Part shown: positions 42,918 to 53,065 of the stretch, piece by piece
Position numbering within the stretch: the first letter of the stretch is position 1
Layout: every line of letters begins with the position of its first letter
Source: Candidatus Gastranaerophilales bacterium
GTDB taxonomy: Bacteria; Cyanobacteriota; Vampirovibrionia; Gastranaerophilales; Gastranaerophilaceae
Assembly: GCA_944326915.1 (NCBI GenBank)
Contig: CALVFT010000001.1
Location: 348,057-412,056 of the forward strand
DNA length: 64,000 bases
Reading direction: 5' to 3'
Notes under the pieces: generated by a model
What the model was told of the DNA's origin: nothing
The model's database searches: none
The model's input: only the letters and a program-made list of their open reading frames with translations
Translations under genes and position numbers: made by a program

Positions 42918-44123
42918 TTATTCTTCTTCTTGCAATTTTATACTTTCTCCAAGTAGTGAGAAAGAACCTTTTGTGACAACTTCTTCTCCTGGTTCAATGC
43001 CTGATATAATTTCTGTGTATTTATCATTTTTCTTGCCGGTTTGAACTTTTCTTTCTTCGTATGTATTAGGTTTTGTTTTTACATAGGCAAAAGAGTAATC
43101 GCCATATTGTTCTACTGCATCATTAGGTATTGCAAGAACGTGTACTTTGCCCGTATTAACATACATTTCTGCATACATATTAGGTTTTATTGCAAGATGA
43201 GGGTTTGGAATATCTGCTCTTACTTCAAGAGTTTTTGTCGTGTTATCGAGGATTGGAGATACATATGAGAGTTCTCCTTTTATTGTTTTTCCTTTAGATT
43301 CTTCAAGAGTTCCTCTTACTTGTTCTCCTACATGAAGTGATGGTGAATCTTTTTCAAATGCGTAACCGACTAGCCAGATAGTTGAAAGATCTGCTAAATT
43401 AAAGAGTTCTCTGTCCTTTTCTACAACTTCACCTGGATTAATTTTTCTTTCGAGGACTATACCGTTTTTATTTGCTCTAAGGGTTATAAACGGGTATATT
43501 TTTTTTGTTTTTAGTACTGTATCGATTGTATTTGATGCTCCGCCATAGACTGCAAGTCTTTGTTGATAAACTTGAATTAATGCATTTCTTTTTGTTTTTA
43601 GTGCATTTAGGTTAGCTTTGTCTTTTAAAAATTGTGCATTTGCAATTTCATATTCTGCACGTGATGAAACTTTTTGTTTATATAATGAACTTTCTCTGTT
43701 GAAGTTAGCTAGAGATAAATCATATTGTGCTTTCATTTCATTAATATTGGCATCAATTTCAAGAATTTTTTCAAGAAATTCCAGTTGAATTTGACTGATT
43801 TCGTCAGATTTTATCTGTACAATTGGTTGGCCAATTTTCATTATAGAACCAGGTTCTACGTAGACATCTGTAATTTTGCCGTCAATTGGTGAATAGACTC
43901 TTTCTATTGATTGATTTCTTGCTTTGAATTGAGCAGGAATAGTTATTTCCATTTCCAAATCCATTTCTTGGATTGGTTCTGTTTTTATGTCTGCATTTTT
44001 TTCTTGTGCATCAGAAAGTGTTATTGTCTTGTGTGATGTTTTTTCTGTTTGTTCTTTGTGTAATGAACATCCGCACAGACATAAAGATGTTAATAAGATT
44101 ATAAGTAATTTAAGATTTTTCAT
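42918..44123 (-). CDS. Efflux RND periplasmic adaptor lipoprotein (CzcB/HlyD type)
   Basis: 401 residues. N-terminal lipoprotein signal MKNLKLLIILLTSLCLCGCS with the Cys near 19, then the adaptor layout: beta-barrel and lipoyl half (KITDVYVEPGSIMKIGQPIV), alpha-helical hairpin (about 115-190), the second lipoyl half (ANKNGIVLERKINPGEVVEK), then a barrel and membrane-proximal domain. It bridges the RND pump and outer-membrane channel. Third gene of the operon, start overlapping the pump gene by 14 bases. Confidence 0.92.
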   Translation of the reverse strand: MKNLKLLIILLTSLCLCGCSLHKEQTEKTSHKTITLSDAQEKNADIKTEPIQEMDLEMEITIPAQFKARNQSIERVYSPIDGKITDVYVEPGSIMKIGQPIVQIKSDEISQIQLEFLEKILEIDANINEMKAQYDLSLANFNRESSLYKQKVSSRAEYEIANAQFLKDKANLNALKTKRNALIQVYQQRLAVYGGASNTIDTVLKTKKIYPFITLRANKNGIVLERKINPGEVVEKDRELFNLADLSTIWLVGYAFEKDSPSLHVGEQVRGTLEESKGKTIKGELSYVSPILDNTTKTLEVRADIPNPHLAIKPNMYAEMYVNTGKVHVLAIPNDAVEQYGDYSFAYVKTKPNTYEERKVQTGKKNDKYTEIISGIEPGEEVVTKGSFSLLGESIKLQEEE

Positions 44124-47100
44124 TTATTATCTCCGTGTTTACTCTTGATTGAGGTTTATAATTTGTGTGTAAAGAAATTATATCAGAAATTTTGCATAGT
44201 AGAGGGATTAGAAATATAGTAAAAGATGTTCCAACTAATAGCCCTCCAATGATTGCTATTGCAAAAGGTTTTTGACTTTGGGCACCTATTCCGTTTGAGA
44301 GTGCAGCAGGCAAAAGTCCTAAGATTGCAACAAGTGATGCTGTAAGGACAGGTCTCAATTTTTGTACTGCTCCTTTTATAATGGCTTCAATATTGTTTTT
44401 GTGAATTTTTTGCTGTTTTATGATTGAAGAAAGCATTATTACACCATTTTGGATTGATACCCCAATTGCTGCTATAAAACCGACTCCAGCTGAAATAGAA
44501 AAATAGGTTTGTGTAATAAATAGGGCAAATATACAACCTGATAAAGTTACTATGATTGATGACATTGCAATAAGTACGTGTTTCCAATTTTTGTAGTTAA
44601 AATGTAAAATTACTCCTATTAGCATAAGAGTGATAGGCAATATTATTGCAAGTCTTGTATTTGCATTTCTTTGACTTTCTGATTGACCGGCCCATTTAAT
44701 TCGATATTCATCAGGCAGGTCTAAGTTTTTGTTTAAGACTTTTTGAGCTTCTTTTACTGTTGAGCCTAAATCTCTGCCGCGGATATTAAATCTAACTATT
44801 GCTATTCTTGAGTTTTCACTTCTTGTAATAATCATAGCTCCATTGTCACTTGTTATATCTGTGACATTACTTAGTGGAACAGATATTCCTTCAGGTGTTT
44901 TTACGATTATATTTTGAATTTTTCTGTAACTGTTTCTATCTTGTTGTTCAAGACGTAGAAATACATTGAAACGTTTTTCATTTTCAAGTACTTGTGTTGC
45001 GTTTTTACCACCGATTGCAATTTCTACAACCTTTTGAACATCATCACTTCTTAGTCCGTAGCGTGCAGCTTTTACTCTGTCAATTTTTATTTGGTATTGA
45101 GGTTGACCGATAATTTGGTCATAGGACAAATCTACTACACCTTTTACATTGGATAGTAGTGCAATTGTTTGGTCTTGTAGTTCTTGTAGTTTGTATAAAT
45201 CTGAGCCGTATATTTTTACGACTACTTGACCTTTTGAGCCTGATACAGCTTCTTCTACATTATCTTGTATGTATTGTGTAAAATATGTTGTAATTCCTGG
45301 AATTTGGGATAATTTTGATGACATATCTTCAACAAGTTTTTGTTTATTTTTATGGAATTTCCAACGCCATTCTTTTGCCAGTTTTATGTCCACCATATTT
45401 TCTATATTTGACAAAAGGTTTGGATCAGTGCCGTCATCTGCAGAACCAATATGTGAAATTACATTTTTTACTTCAGGATATTCAAGCAAAATTTCTCTTA
45501 CTTGTCTTGCAACATCTACTGAGTGGTCAATTGTGGTACTTCTTGGTAGCACTGTTACACGTAACCAGATATTTCCTTCATCTAGGTTTGGCAAAAATTC
45601 TGAACCGATACAGAAAAATAAGCTAAGTGCTACAAAAAACATCACACATACACTTGCTAAGAATTTTTTTGGATGTTCAAAAACTATTTTGAGAGTTTTT
45701 TTATAAAGGTTTGTAATTTTTTCTAATACCTTGTTTTCTTTTTCTTCTATTTTTTTATTTGGCATATAAATAGCAGAAAAAGCAGGTAGTAAGAATACAG
45801 ATGCCAAGACTGCACCTATTAAAGAAAATCCCATAGTAAATGCAAGAGGATGGAATAGTTTTCCTGCTACTCCGTCAAAAGCAAATATTGGCAAGAAACA
45901 ACAAAGTATAATTATTGTTGAGAATATTATCACACTTCCGACTTCTTTTACCGCTTTGTATATTATTGCTTCTTTTTTCTTTTGGGTAATTTGTCCTTTA
46001 TAATTTGATAGGCATCTGAAAATATTTTCCATTAGTATTACTGCACCATCGACAAGAATTCCAAAATCTACTGCTCCCATACTGAGTAAATTTGCAGGAA
46101 TATCGAATATTCGAAATAGCAAGAATGCAAAACTGAGAGCAAGCGGTATTACAAGTGATGCAATTAGGGTAATTCTTAAATTTAAAATAAAAGCGAATAG
46201 TACAATGATTACAAATACGATTCCACAAATAACATTGTGCGAAATTGTATGCATTGTGTTGTGTATTAAATCACTTCTTTGGTAAAAAGGTACAAGATGT
46301 ATTCCTTTTGGTAGTTGAGATTTGATATCAGCCAGTCTGTCATTAAGATTTTTTATTGTTTTTGTTGGGTTTTCGCCCTTACGCATCAAAACAATACCTT
46401 CGATAACATCATTATCTTTATTTTTTCCAACTTGTCCGATACGTACGGCTGGTTCAATGATGACTTGTCCGACATCTTTTACGCGAATAGGAATTCCATT
46501 TATGGTTGTTATTACTGTATTTTCGATGCTTGTTATATCAGAATAAAGTCCTAATCCTCTTATGATATATGCTTGGTCATTGTTTGATATGTAGTGTCCG
46601 CCACCTGTAGAATTTGAAGTTTTTATAGCGTCAAATATTTCACCAACATCAAGGTTATAAAAGCGTATTTTTTCATGGTTTAGTATTACTTTATAAGTTT
46701 TTATAGGACCGCCGAAACTATTAACCTCTATTATGCCTGGAACTTGTTTGAAAGCTTTTTCCATTTGCCAGTCTTCAATGGCTTTTAGTGTCATAGGGTT
46801 GTAATAATCACTTTCTAGTGTATATCGATATATTTCACCGATTGCAGAAGCATCAGGACCTAAGACTGGTTTTACTCCATCCGGAAGATCTGTTTGATAT
46901 ATTCTTTCAAGTACTTGTTGTCGTATAAGTGATGACGGCAGACCGTCTTCAAAAACTACTTTGATTACAGAAAGCCCGAATAGTGAACTTGAATATAGTT
47001 TTTTTTCGTTAGGGATACCGTTTAGATTTTTTTCAAGTGGTATGGTCGCTAGTCTTTCAACTTCTTCTGCTGATTTACCTGGCATTTGGGTAATTACCTG

Positions 47101-47247
47101 TACCATTGGACTTGTAAAGTCTGGATAGGCTTCTATATCAAGATTTTTTAGACAAAATAACCCTGTTAAAATAAGAATAAATGCAATAGTTGCTGAAATG
47201 TATTTGTATTTTATTGATGTTTTTAAGATTTGATTAAATACTTTCAT
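44110..47247 (-). CDS. Heavy-metal efflux RND pump (CzcA/CusA family)
   Basis: 1045 residues, twelve membrane helices and two large periplasmic loops. TM4 reads GAVDFGILVDGAVILMEN (D394, D400, E407), the proton-relay signature of the divalent-cation HME types, unlike CusA for Cu/Ag. Other landmarks: SPMVQVITQMPGKSAEEVER near the start and GRDLGSTVKEAQKVL in the second loop. So Co/Zn/Cd or Ni export is more likely than Cu. Overlaps both neighbours in the three-gene operon. Metal range is inference from the motif. Confidence 0.93.
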   Translation of the reverse strand: MKVFNQILKTSIKYKYISATIAFILILTGLFCLKNLDIEAYPDFTSPMVQVITQMPGKSAEEVERLATIPLEKNLNGIPNEKKLYSSSLFGLSVIKVVFEDGLPSSLIRQQVLERIYQTDLPDGVKPVLGPDASAIGEIYRYTLESDYYNPMTLKAIEDWQMEKAFKQVPGIIEVNSFGGPIKTYKVILNHEKIRFYNLDVGEIFDAIKTSNSTGGGHYISNNDQAYIIRGLGLYSDITSIENTVITTINGIPIRVKDVGQVIIEPAVRIGQVGKNKDNDVIEGIVLMRKGENPTKTIKNLNDRLADIKSQLPKGIHLVPFYQRSDLIHNTMHTISHNVICGIVFVIIVLFAFILNLRITLIASLVIPLALSFAFLLFRIFDIPANLLSMGAVDFGILVDGAVILMENIFRCLSNYKGQITQKKKEAIIYKAVKEVGSVIIFSTIIILCCFLPIFAFDGVAGKLFHPLAFTMGFSLIGAVLASVFLLPAFSAIYMPNKKIEEKENKVLEKITNLYKKTLKIVFEHPKKFLASVCVMFFVALSLFFCIGSEFLPNLDEGNIWLRVTVLPRSTTIDHSVDVARQVREILLEYPEVKNVISHIGSADDGTDPNLLSNIENMVDIKLAKEWRWKFHKNKQKLVEDMSSKLSQIPGITTYFTQYIQDNVEEAVSGSKGQVVVKIYGSDLYKLQELQDQTIALLSNVKGVVDLSYDQIIGQPQYQIKIDRVKAARYGLRSDDVQKVVEIAIGGKNATQVLENEKRFNVFLRLEQQDRNSYRKIQNIIVKTPEGISVPLSNVTDITSDNGAMIITRSENSRIAIVRFNIRGRDLGSTVKEAQKVLNKNLDLPDEYRIKWAGQSESQRNANTRLAIILPITLMLIGVILHFNYKNWKHVLIAMSSIIVTLSGCIFALFITQTYFSISAGVGFIAAIGVSIQNGVIMLSSIIKQQKIHKNNIEAIIKGAVQKLRPVLTASLVAILGLLPAALSNGIGAQSQKPFAIAIIGGLLVGTSFTIFLIPLLCKISDIISLHTNYKPQSRVNTEIINEKS

Positions 47248-48544
47248 TTTCTACGTTAAACTCCTCTGCATTTACTTCTCTTAAAAAATCAATCCAGCAA
47301 TTGTAATATTCTGCTAAAGCATATGTGTAACCTACTATAATTGATTTATATGATTGTTCCATAACAATGAGTGAAGTGAGATTTGATTTTCCTGCTTGAT
47401 AGCTCAGTTTTGAGATTTTAATCATCTCCTCACTTTCTTTGAGTAGTTTGTCATTATAATAATTTAGATTAAGTTTTGCGGTGACAAATTTTTCATAGGC
47501 ACTATTAAGATCCTTTATAGCTTTGTTTTGAACGGATTCATAATTTAGTTCTGCTTTTTCAATTTCAAGTTTTGCATTTTTAATTTCAGGTCTATATGTG
47601 TATAATAGAGGGATATTGACTAAGCTTCCGCCAATGTATCCGCCACTTTGAAATCTTCCGTCATCACTCATACCCCTGCTTTGGTATCCATATCCTCCTA
47701 ATATTGCAAGATCAGGAATTCTTTTACGGGTAACGGTTACGAGATTTTTTTGCGCAATGTCAATTTGTTGCTTCGCAATTTTTATATCAAACCTATTTTT
47801 AAGAGAGTTTTCTGAAATTGTGTCAAAAGAAGGCAATTCTTCTTTGGGCTGAGGGGTAAGTAGTTGAAGGAAATTTTCTTTGTCATTAAACAGTTCATCT
47901 GCAGTGTCAAATTGAGTATCTGTTTGATTTTTAGGGTTAATTACTTTATTAAATTCAAATGTGGCACTTTTGACATTAACTTTTGCAGTATTTACTTGAG
48001 TAATCATTTGATTAAGTGCTATTTCTGCTTGTATAACGTCAATTTCTGGTGCAGCACCTGCAGATACACGTTTTTTTGCAATTGCTAAGAGTTCTTCAAG
48101 TAATTTTTGTTGTTGCTCAAGGCTATGAAGTATTGATTTTGCAGCTACAAGGTTGATGTATGCTTCTCTTACATCCATTTTTAAATCAAATTTGAAATAG
48201 TCTGTGTTGTATTTTGTTAGTTCTAAATTTGATTTAGCGAGTTTTTTTCTTGGTCCTCGTTTTGCAATTTCTATTGTTTCAGAAAGCCCTAGTTGTTGTG
48301 GATTGCCTGATCCTGCTTTGCCAAGGTTATAAAAAACGTTAAAATCAGGGTTTTGTAGCTGATTAGCTTCTTTGATTTTGTTTTTTGCTATGTCTACATT
48401 GAGTTTTTCGGCTTTGTAGTCAATATTATTTTCTACTGCTAAATTTACTGCTTCTTGTATTGTAATTTTTTGAGGTACATCAATAGCTAAGCAGGTTGGG
48501 GCCAGTATTGTATGTATAACTAATATAATTAATAGTTTTTTCAT
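47234..48544 (-). CDS. Outer-membrane efflux channel (TolC/CzcC type)
   Basis: 436 residues. Signal peptide KKLLIILVIHTILAPTCLA, then two repeats of the outer-membrane efflux protein family, each with long helices (KITIQEAVNLAVENNIDYKA at the start; RFDIKIAKQQIDIAQKNLVT at the second). It forms a trimeric tunnel for the RND pump. First gene of the operon. Its presence is direct evidence of an outer membrane. Confidence 0.92.
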   Translation of the reverse strand: MKKLLIILVIHTILAPTCLAIDVPQKITIQEAVNLAVENNIDYKAEKLNVDIAKNKIKEANQLQNPDFNVFYNLGKAGSGNPQQLGLSETIEIAKRGPRKKLAKSNLELTKYNTDYFKFDLKMDVREAYINLVAAKSILHSLEQQQKLLEELLAIAKKRVSAGAAPEIDVIQAEIALNQMITQVNTAKVNVKSATFEFNKVINPKNQTDTQFDTADELFNDKENFLQLLTPQPKEELPSFDTISENSLKNRFDIKIAKQQIDIAQKNLVTVTRKRIPDLAILGGYGYQSRGMSDDGRFQSGGYIGGSLVNIPLLYTYRPEIKNAKLEIEKAELNYESVQNKAIKDLNSAYEKFVTAKLNLNYYNDKLLKESEEMIKISKLSYQAGKSNLTSLIVMEQSYKSIIVGYTYALAEYYNCWIDFLREVNAEEFNVENESI

Positions 48545-48664
48545 CCCTAACTCTCTTAAAAACTTCCTTGTAGAAGGATTATAACATTTTTTATTGAATT
48601 TGTATAATCGTTAAAGTTTTTAAATAATATTATTCATTAATTCAAGTATTTAGAAATTTAAAAA

Positions 48665-48692
48665 TTGATTTTTTTTAATTAAATAATATAAT
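48665..48692 (+). promoter_or_regulatory. Promoter of the nitroreductase gene
   Basis: TTGATT (48665-48670), 16 bp, TATAAT (48687-48692). GGGAG lies 7 nt before the ATG at 48725. Confidence 0.65.
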
Positions 48693-48724
48693 TCTTACGT
48701 AGAAAAATTTAAGGGAGTTTTGTT

Positions 48725-49225
48725 ATGTTGAATAGTATTTTTACAAGACGTTCGATAAGAAGATTTACTGACAAACCTGTTGAACAGGAGAAACTGGATA
48801 AAATATTAAAAGCTGGTATGCAAGCACCATCTGCACATAATGGTCAGCCTTGGGAGTTTTTGGTTATTACAGATGATGAAATAAAGCAAGCTGTATCTAA
48901 GATGAGTCCTTATGCCGGCATGGTTGCTAAAGCTCCGGTAACGATTATTGTTCTTGGTAAAATAGACACAAATATGCAAAGATGGATTCAACAAGATTTG
49001 AGTGCTTGTACTCAAAATATCTTGTTGCAAATAGCTGAAGAAGGACTTGGAGGTTGCTGGATGGGATTTTATCCTGATGAAGATAGAATTAAAGCTTGTA
49101 GGGAATATTTTGATTTGCCTGAAAATATTGTGCCTTTTTCTGTAATTGCACTTGGCTATGGAGTAGATGAAAATAAATTTGTAGATAGATCAGATATGTC
49201 AAAAGTTCACTATAACAAATACTAG
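48725..49225 (+). CDS. Nitroreductase family protein
   Basis: 166-residue FMN-dependent oxidoreductase, minimal nitroreductase fold. TRRSIRRFTDKPV supplies phosphate-binding Arg residues; MQAPSAHNGQPWEFLVITDD is the FMN contact region; ILLQIAEEGLGGCWMGFYP and VIALGYG complete it. No ferredoxin domain, unlike the paralogue at 36232. Substrate unknown (quinone or nitro compounds). Confidence 0.9.
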   Translation: MLNSIFTRRSIRRFTDKPVEQEKLDKILKAGMQAPSAHNGQPWEFLVITDDEIKQAVSKMSPYAGMVAKAPVTIIVLGKIDTNMQRWIQQDLSACTQNILLQIAEEGLGGCWMGFYPDEDRIKACREYFDLPENIVPFSVIALGYGVDENKFVDRSDMSKVHYNKY

Positions 49226-49272
49226 TAAGTTTGTGAATAAAATTTATTAAAAGCTGATTTATTATATCATTT

Positions 49273-50538
49273 ATGAAAAATAATGGTAAAAAAGGTCAGC
49301 TTTTATCTTTTGTATCTGAACCGTTAAAAATAGAAAATTCTGTTGAGGTATCTCGTATATTTTGTGTAAACGAAGGTTTACTTGATACAAATGAGTTGGT
49401 TTATCTAACTTCAAGAGATTTGCGCGTGGAGGATAATTTCGCAATAAATTTTTTAAAAGAAAAAACTAAAAATTTTTCTGTTGTACATCTTAAAAGGGAT
49501 TTTGATTATGGTCCAAAGCAGACTTTTTATGAAGAAAATCTTTCAGTATTAAAAGAAAATTATGCTCTTTCTAAAATAAATTTTGAGATATTAGATTGTA
49601 ATTTAAAGACTTTTTTAAAAAAGAGCAAAAAAAAGACACTTGTTATTGATTTTAATCCTTTAGAAAATTTTACTGTTTTTGAAAACTATGGTGGAAAAAT
49701 TTATGAAATTGATTCTCATAATATTGTTCCTGCAAGAATTGCTTCTCCAAAACAGGAGTATAATGCGTTTACTTTTAGAAGAAAAATTTATAATTTAATA
49801 AACTATTACCTTACAGAGATGCCGCAATTAGAATTTAGAAAAAATAATGCGTATTATTTACTCGAAAAATTTATAACAACAAAACTTGAATTCTATAAAG
49901 AAAATAAAAATAATCCAAATCTTGATGTTACTTCAAATCTTTCTCCATACTTAAATTTTGGATTTATTTCACCGCAAAGGGTTGCTATTGAGGTTATAAA
50001 ATCACAAGTTTTAGCTGATATAAAAGAAGAGTTTTTGGAAGAATTGATTGTAAGAGCTGAGTTGGCAGATAATTTTTGTTTGTATAATCCAAATTATAAA
50101 AGTCTTAATTCGGCACCTGAATGGGCGAAAAAATCTTTAAAAAATCATGAAAAAGATTTAAGAGAATATATTTATTCAAAAGAAATTCTTGAAAAAGCTA
50201 TGACTCATGATGATCTATGGAATGCTTGTCAAATACAATTGCTAAATACTGGGAAAATTCATGGATATTTGCGTATGTATTGGGCTAAACAAATTTTAAG
50301 ATGGACTAAAACAGCCCAAGAAGCTCTTGATATCGCAAATTATTTGAATGATAAATATGCTTATGATGGCATAAGTCCAAATGGTTATATCGGTATATTA
50401 TGGTCGATTGCAGGCTTACATGATCGAGCTTTCAAAGATTTTTTTGTGACAGGTAAGATTCGACGTATGAATGGTTTAAAGTCAAAAGCTGAAAAAGATA
50501 AATTTATACAAAAATACGTTAATCAAAATAAATTTTAA
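49273..50538 (+). CDS. Class II CPD photolyase
   Basis: Repairs cyclobutane pyrimidine dimers with blue light and FADH. 421 residues: an alpha/beta N-terminal domain (VYLTSRDLRVEDN) and a FAD-binding helical domain. LSPYLNFGFISPQRVA, THDDLWNACQIQLLNTGKIHG and LRMYWAKQILRW are class II hallmarks, as is NGYIGILWSIAGLHDRAF. A leaderless start is likely (TATATC at 49263-49268). Unexpected if the host is gut-dwelling. Confidence 0.9.
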   Translation: MKNNGKKGQLLSFVSEPLKIENSVEVSRIFCVNEGLLDTNELVYLTSRDLRVEDNFAINFLKEKTKNFSVVHLKRDFDYGPKQTFYEENLSVLKENYALSKINFEILDCNLKTFLKKSKKKTLVIDFNPLENFTVFENYGGKIYEIDSHNIVPARIASPKQEYNAFTFRRKIYNLINYYLTEMPQLEFRKNNAYYLLEKFITTKLEFYKENKNNPNLDVTSNLSPYLNFGFISPQRVAIEVIKSQVLADIKEEFLEELIVRAELADNFCLYNPNYKSLNSAPEWAKKSLKNHEKDLREYIYSKEILEKAMTHDDLWNACQIQLLNTGKIHGYLRMYWAKQILRWTKTAQEALDIANYLNDKYAYDGISPNGYIGILWSIAGLHDRAFKDFFVTGKIRRMNGLKSKAEKDKFIQKYVNQNKF

Positions 50539-50604
50539 TCAAGTACTTTAAAAAATCAGACATATATGTTATACTAAAAACAAAGGAATAAAAAGGAGTT
50601 GAGT

Positions 50605-52910
50605 ATGAACTACGATTGTAAAGATATGTTAATGGGGGGGGGGGCAAATATTTAAGCTCTAAATCGATTTTTTGTAACTCTGTCAGTAAAGCATTTACCC
50701 TAGCAGAGATGATGGTTGTAATGCTAATATTAAGTATAGTGATGGCAGCATTTGCACCGGTAATGACTACTCGTAGTAAAGTAGATTTATCAAGTCCATG
50801 GCAGTGGGCAAGTAATAATTCCGACATATTTTATGGTATGGGCAATAACCAGACCGCAATGATAGGCCAACGTCAAGTATCAGATACAGATCCCCAAAGT
50901 CGTTTGGTTATAAATGCACCTGCTGGATCGCATCATATATTGTTTAAAAAAGATGGTACAATGTTAGGTCAATTGAATTTAGAAGATACAAATTTGACCT
51001 TAGGTAATGGTTCTATAAATGGTGCTAGAAATACAGTTATAGGAAGAGATGCATATGTCTCAGGCACAAATTCCTCAAGTGACAATGTAGCTATTGGTCA
51101 TGAATCTTTGCAAGAAAATACATCAGGGGCCAATAACACAGCAGTTGGTCAAAGTTCTTTAGAATCAAATACTTCAGGAGGTTTTAATACTGCTATAGGT
51201 TCAGGAACCTTGCAAAATAGTTCGACCGCTACTCATAATACCGCAGTAGGCGCTTATGCGTTGCAAGCTAATACGACTGGAAACTCAAATGCAGCTATAG
51301 GTGCAGATTCATTATTTAATAATACGACTGGTGAAAAAAATATAGCAGTAGGTTATAAAGCAATGGAATCTAATACAGAGGGTTCATATAATGTAGCATC
51401 TGGTCTAGATTCGTTAAGACATAATACAATAGGTTCTTATAATTCATCTTATGGAGCTGGTTCATTACAAAATAATACAACTGCAACACATAATACAGCA
51501 TTAGGTAGTTATTCAATGCAGGCCAATACGACTGGAAGTTCAAATATTGCAGTGGGTGCAGATGCTTTGTTCAGTAATACAACTGCTCATAATAATATTG
51601 CGATAGGTAAAAGTGCTTTGTATAACAATAATGCTAATTCTAACGTTGCAATTGGTTTAAATACAATGTATAATGCTAAGACTGCGTCAAGTTCAATTGC
51701 GATAGGTGAAGAATCTCTTTATAATAGTAATGGTTCTGATAATGTTAGTATAGGTTATCATGCAATGCATAAAAATACTAATGGAGTAGAAAATGTTGCT
51801 ATTGGTCATAATGCATTTTCTGCATCAGTAGATAATAATAGTTATAATGTTGTAATTGGAAGTAATGCAGGTATTGCTTCTTCTGGTACTGGTATGATAA
51901 TTGTAGGATATGATGCAGATGCAACGAGCACTCATTCAATTGCAATTGGTTATCAAACAAGAGCAATGAGTGGTAGTGCAATAGCTATGGGTAGTACTGC
52001 TTCTGTTCCGGGTGTTCCAAGTCAGCGAACTACTGCAGAAGGAGCAAGATCAATTGCAATAGGAGATGGAAGTTATGCAAAGGCAGAAGATTCAGTTGCA
52101 ATTGGTAGTGGAGCTTTAACAAAAGGATTATATTCTGTAGCAGTAGGTAGATATGCTTGTAGAGGTGCTGTTGGAGCTAATAAAATTTGTATTGGGGCTA
52201 ACTCAGGTCCAAAAGATATGCGTTCTGCGGAAGCAACTGACGATCAGGAACGAATTTATATAGGAAGCAAATCAAAATACAATGATGGTGATGCAGTATT
52301 AGAGATTCATAACGTTGAGGATAAATGGGCTCAAGATGGGAAAAGTGGATCAGCTGTTGTAATTAATGGTGGTTTAGTTGTCCATGGTCCAATTTTTGCT
52401 TGGATGGAACGAGGAGGAATACTGCCTGAAGATAAAAGATATATTTGGAGTTATATAGATTCTGCTGCTACACATACTTTCGGATCAAGTTCAATTGAGT
52501 CAACTGCTAAATGGCGTACTGTAGGACCTCTAGGTTATCCTGTCCTTAGTTCAGATCGACGCTTAAAGTATGTTGGAACTGAAAATAAATCAGGTCTAGA
52601 GAAAATTCGTCAGTTAAAAGTATTTAATTATACATTCAAAAAAGATAAAGAAAAGACTCCTCATGTAGGTGTAATTGCTCAGGATTTACAAAAAATCTTC
52701 CCTGATGCAGTTACGAAGGGTGACGATGGATTTTTACGAATCCGTATGGAAGATATGTTCTATGCAATTATTAATGCAGTAAAAGAGCTTGATGCTAAAA
52801 TTACTGAATTGACAAATCAAGTAAAAATATTGCAAGAACAAAATAAATACATAATTAAGCAAAATAAACAAATAGAAGTTCGTTTAAAAGCTCTTGAGGC
52901 TAAAAAATAA
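50605..52910 (+). CDS. Surface adhesin-like protein: prepilin leader + YadA head repeats + S74 chaperone; out of frame here
   Basis: AAGGAG at 50593-50598 and the ATG at 50605 open a frame that stops after 16 codons because of the G11 tract. One more G (or two fewer) joins it to the long frame, giving 768 residues. The joined start has KAFTLAEMMVVMLILSIVMA: A30/F31 is the prepilin cleavage site and E35 the +5 Glu. About 24 YadA-type repeats (NTAVG/NVAIG every 14-16 residues, about 125-520) follow, then a linker and, from S650 (SDRRLK), an S74 intramolecular chaperone with a C-terminal coiled coil. The first ATG in the long frame, 50709, lacks the leader and a ribosome-binding site. Confidence 0.8.
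50634..50644 (+). repeat. Poly-G tract of 11, a likely slipped-strand switch
   Basis: Eleven consecutive G directly behind the tenth codon of the 50605 frame, in very A/T-rich sequence. Its length sets whether the prepilin leader joins the 768-codon frame. At 11 G it is out of frame. Confidence 0.95.
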
Positions 52911-52961
52911 ATTTCATACTAAAAAGATAAGTCAATTTATTGACTTATACTTTCATTCCTT

Positions 52962-52995
52962 CTCCCGTTTTATTAAAACGGGAGTTTTCTTTTTG
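52962..52995 (+). terminator. Terminator of the surface-protein gene
   Basis: CTCCCGTTTTA and TAAAACGGGAG (52962-52984) followed by TTTTCTTTTT. A smaller AAGTCAA/TTGACTT hairpin at 52928-52946 precedes it. Confidence 0.92.
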
Positions 52996-53014
52996 TAGTA
53001 CAAATTTTTAATAT

Positions 53015-53045
53015 AAAAAAAAGCCATTCTTCTAGAAGAACGGCT
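53015..53045 (-). terminator. Minus-strand terminator
   Basis: AGCC-TTCTTC and GAAGAA-GGCT with mismatched A/C, followed on the minus strand by seven T (plus-strand A run 53015-53021). It lies beyond the prs terminator, as if a second leftward transcript ends here. Confidence 0.7.
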
Positions 53046-53065
53046 ACCAGACTTGGGGAGGAGGT

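Noticed and set aside
45269..45706. Long plus-strand frames inside the RND pump gene
   Set aside because: Antisense shadows of a gene with clear family signatures; no initiation signals.
50519..50827. Minus-strand frame of 102 codons over the G tract
   Set aside because: It is created by the poly-G (poly-Pro on this strand) and by the antisense of the leader. No ribosome-binding site and no known pattern.
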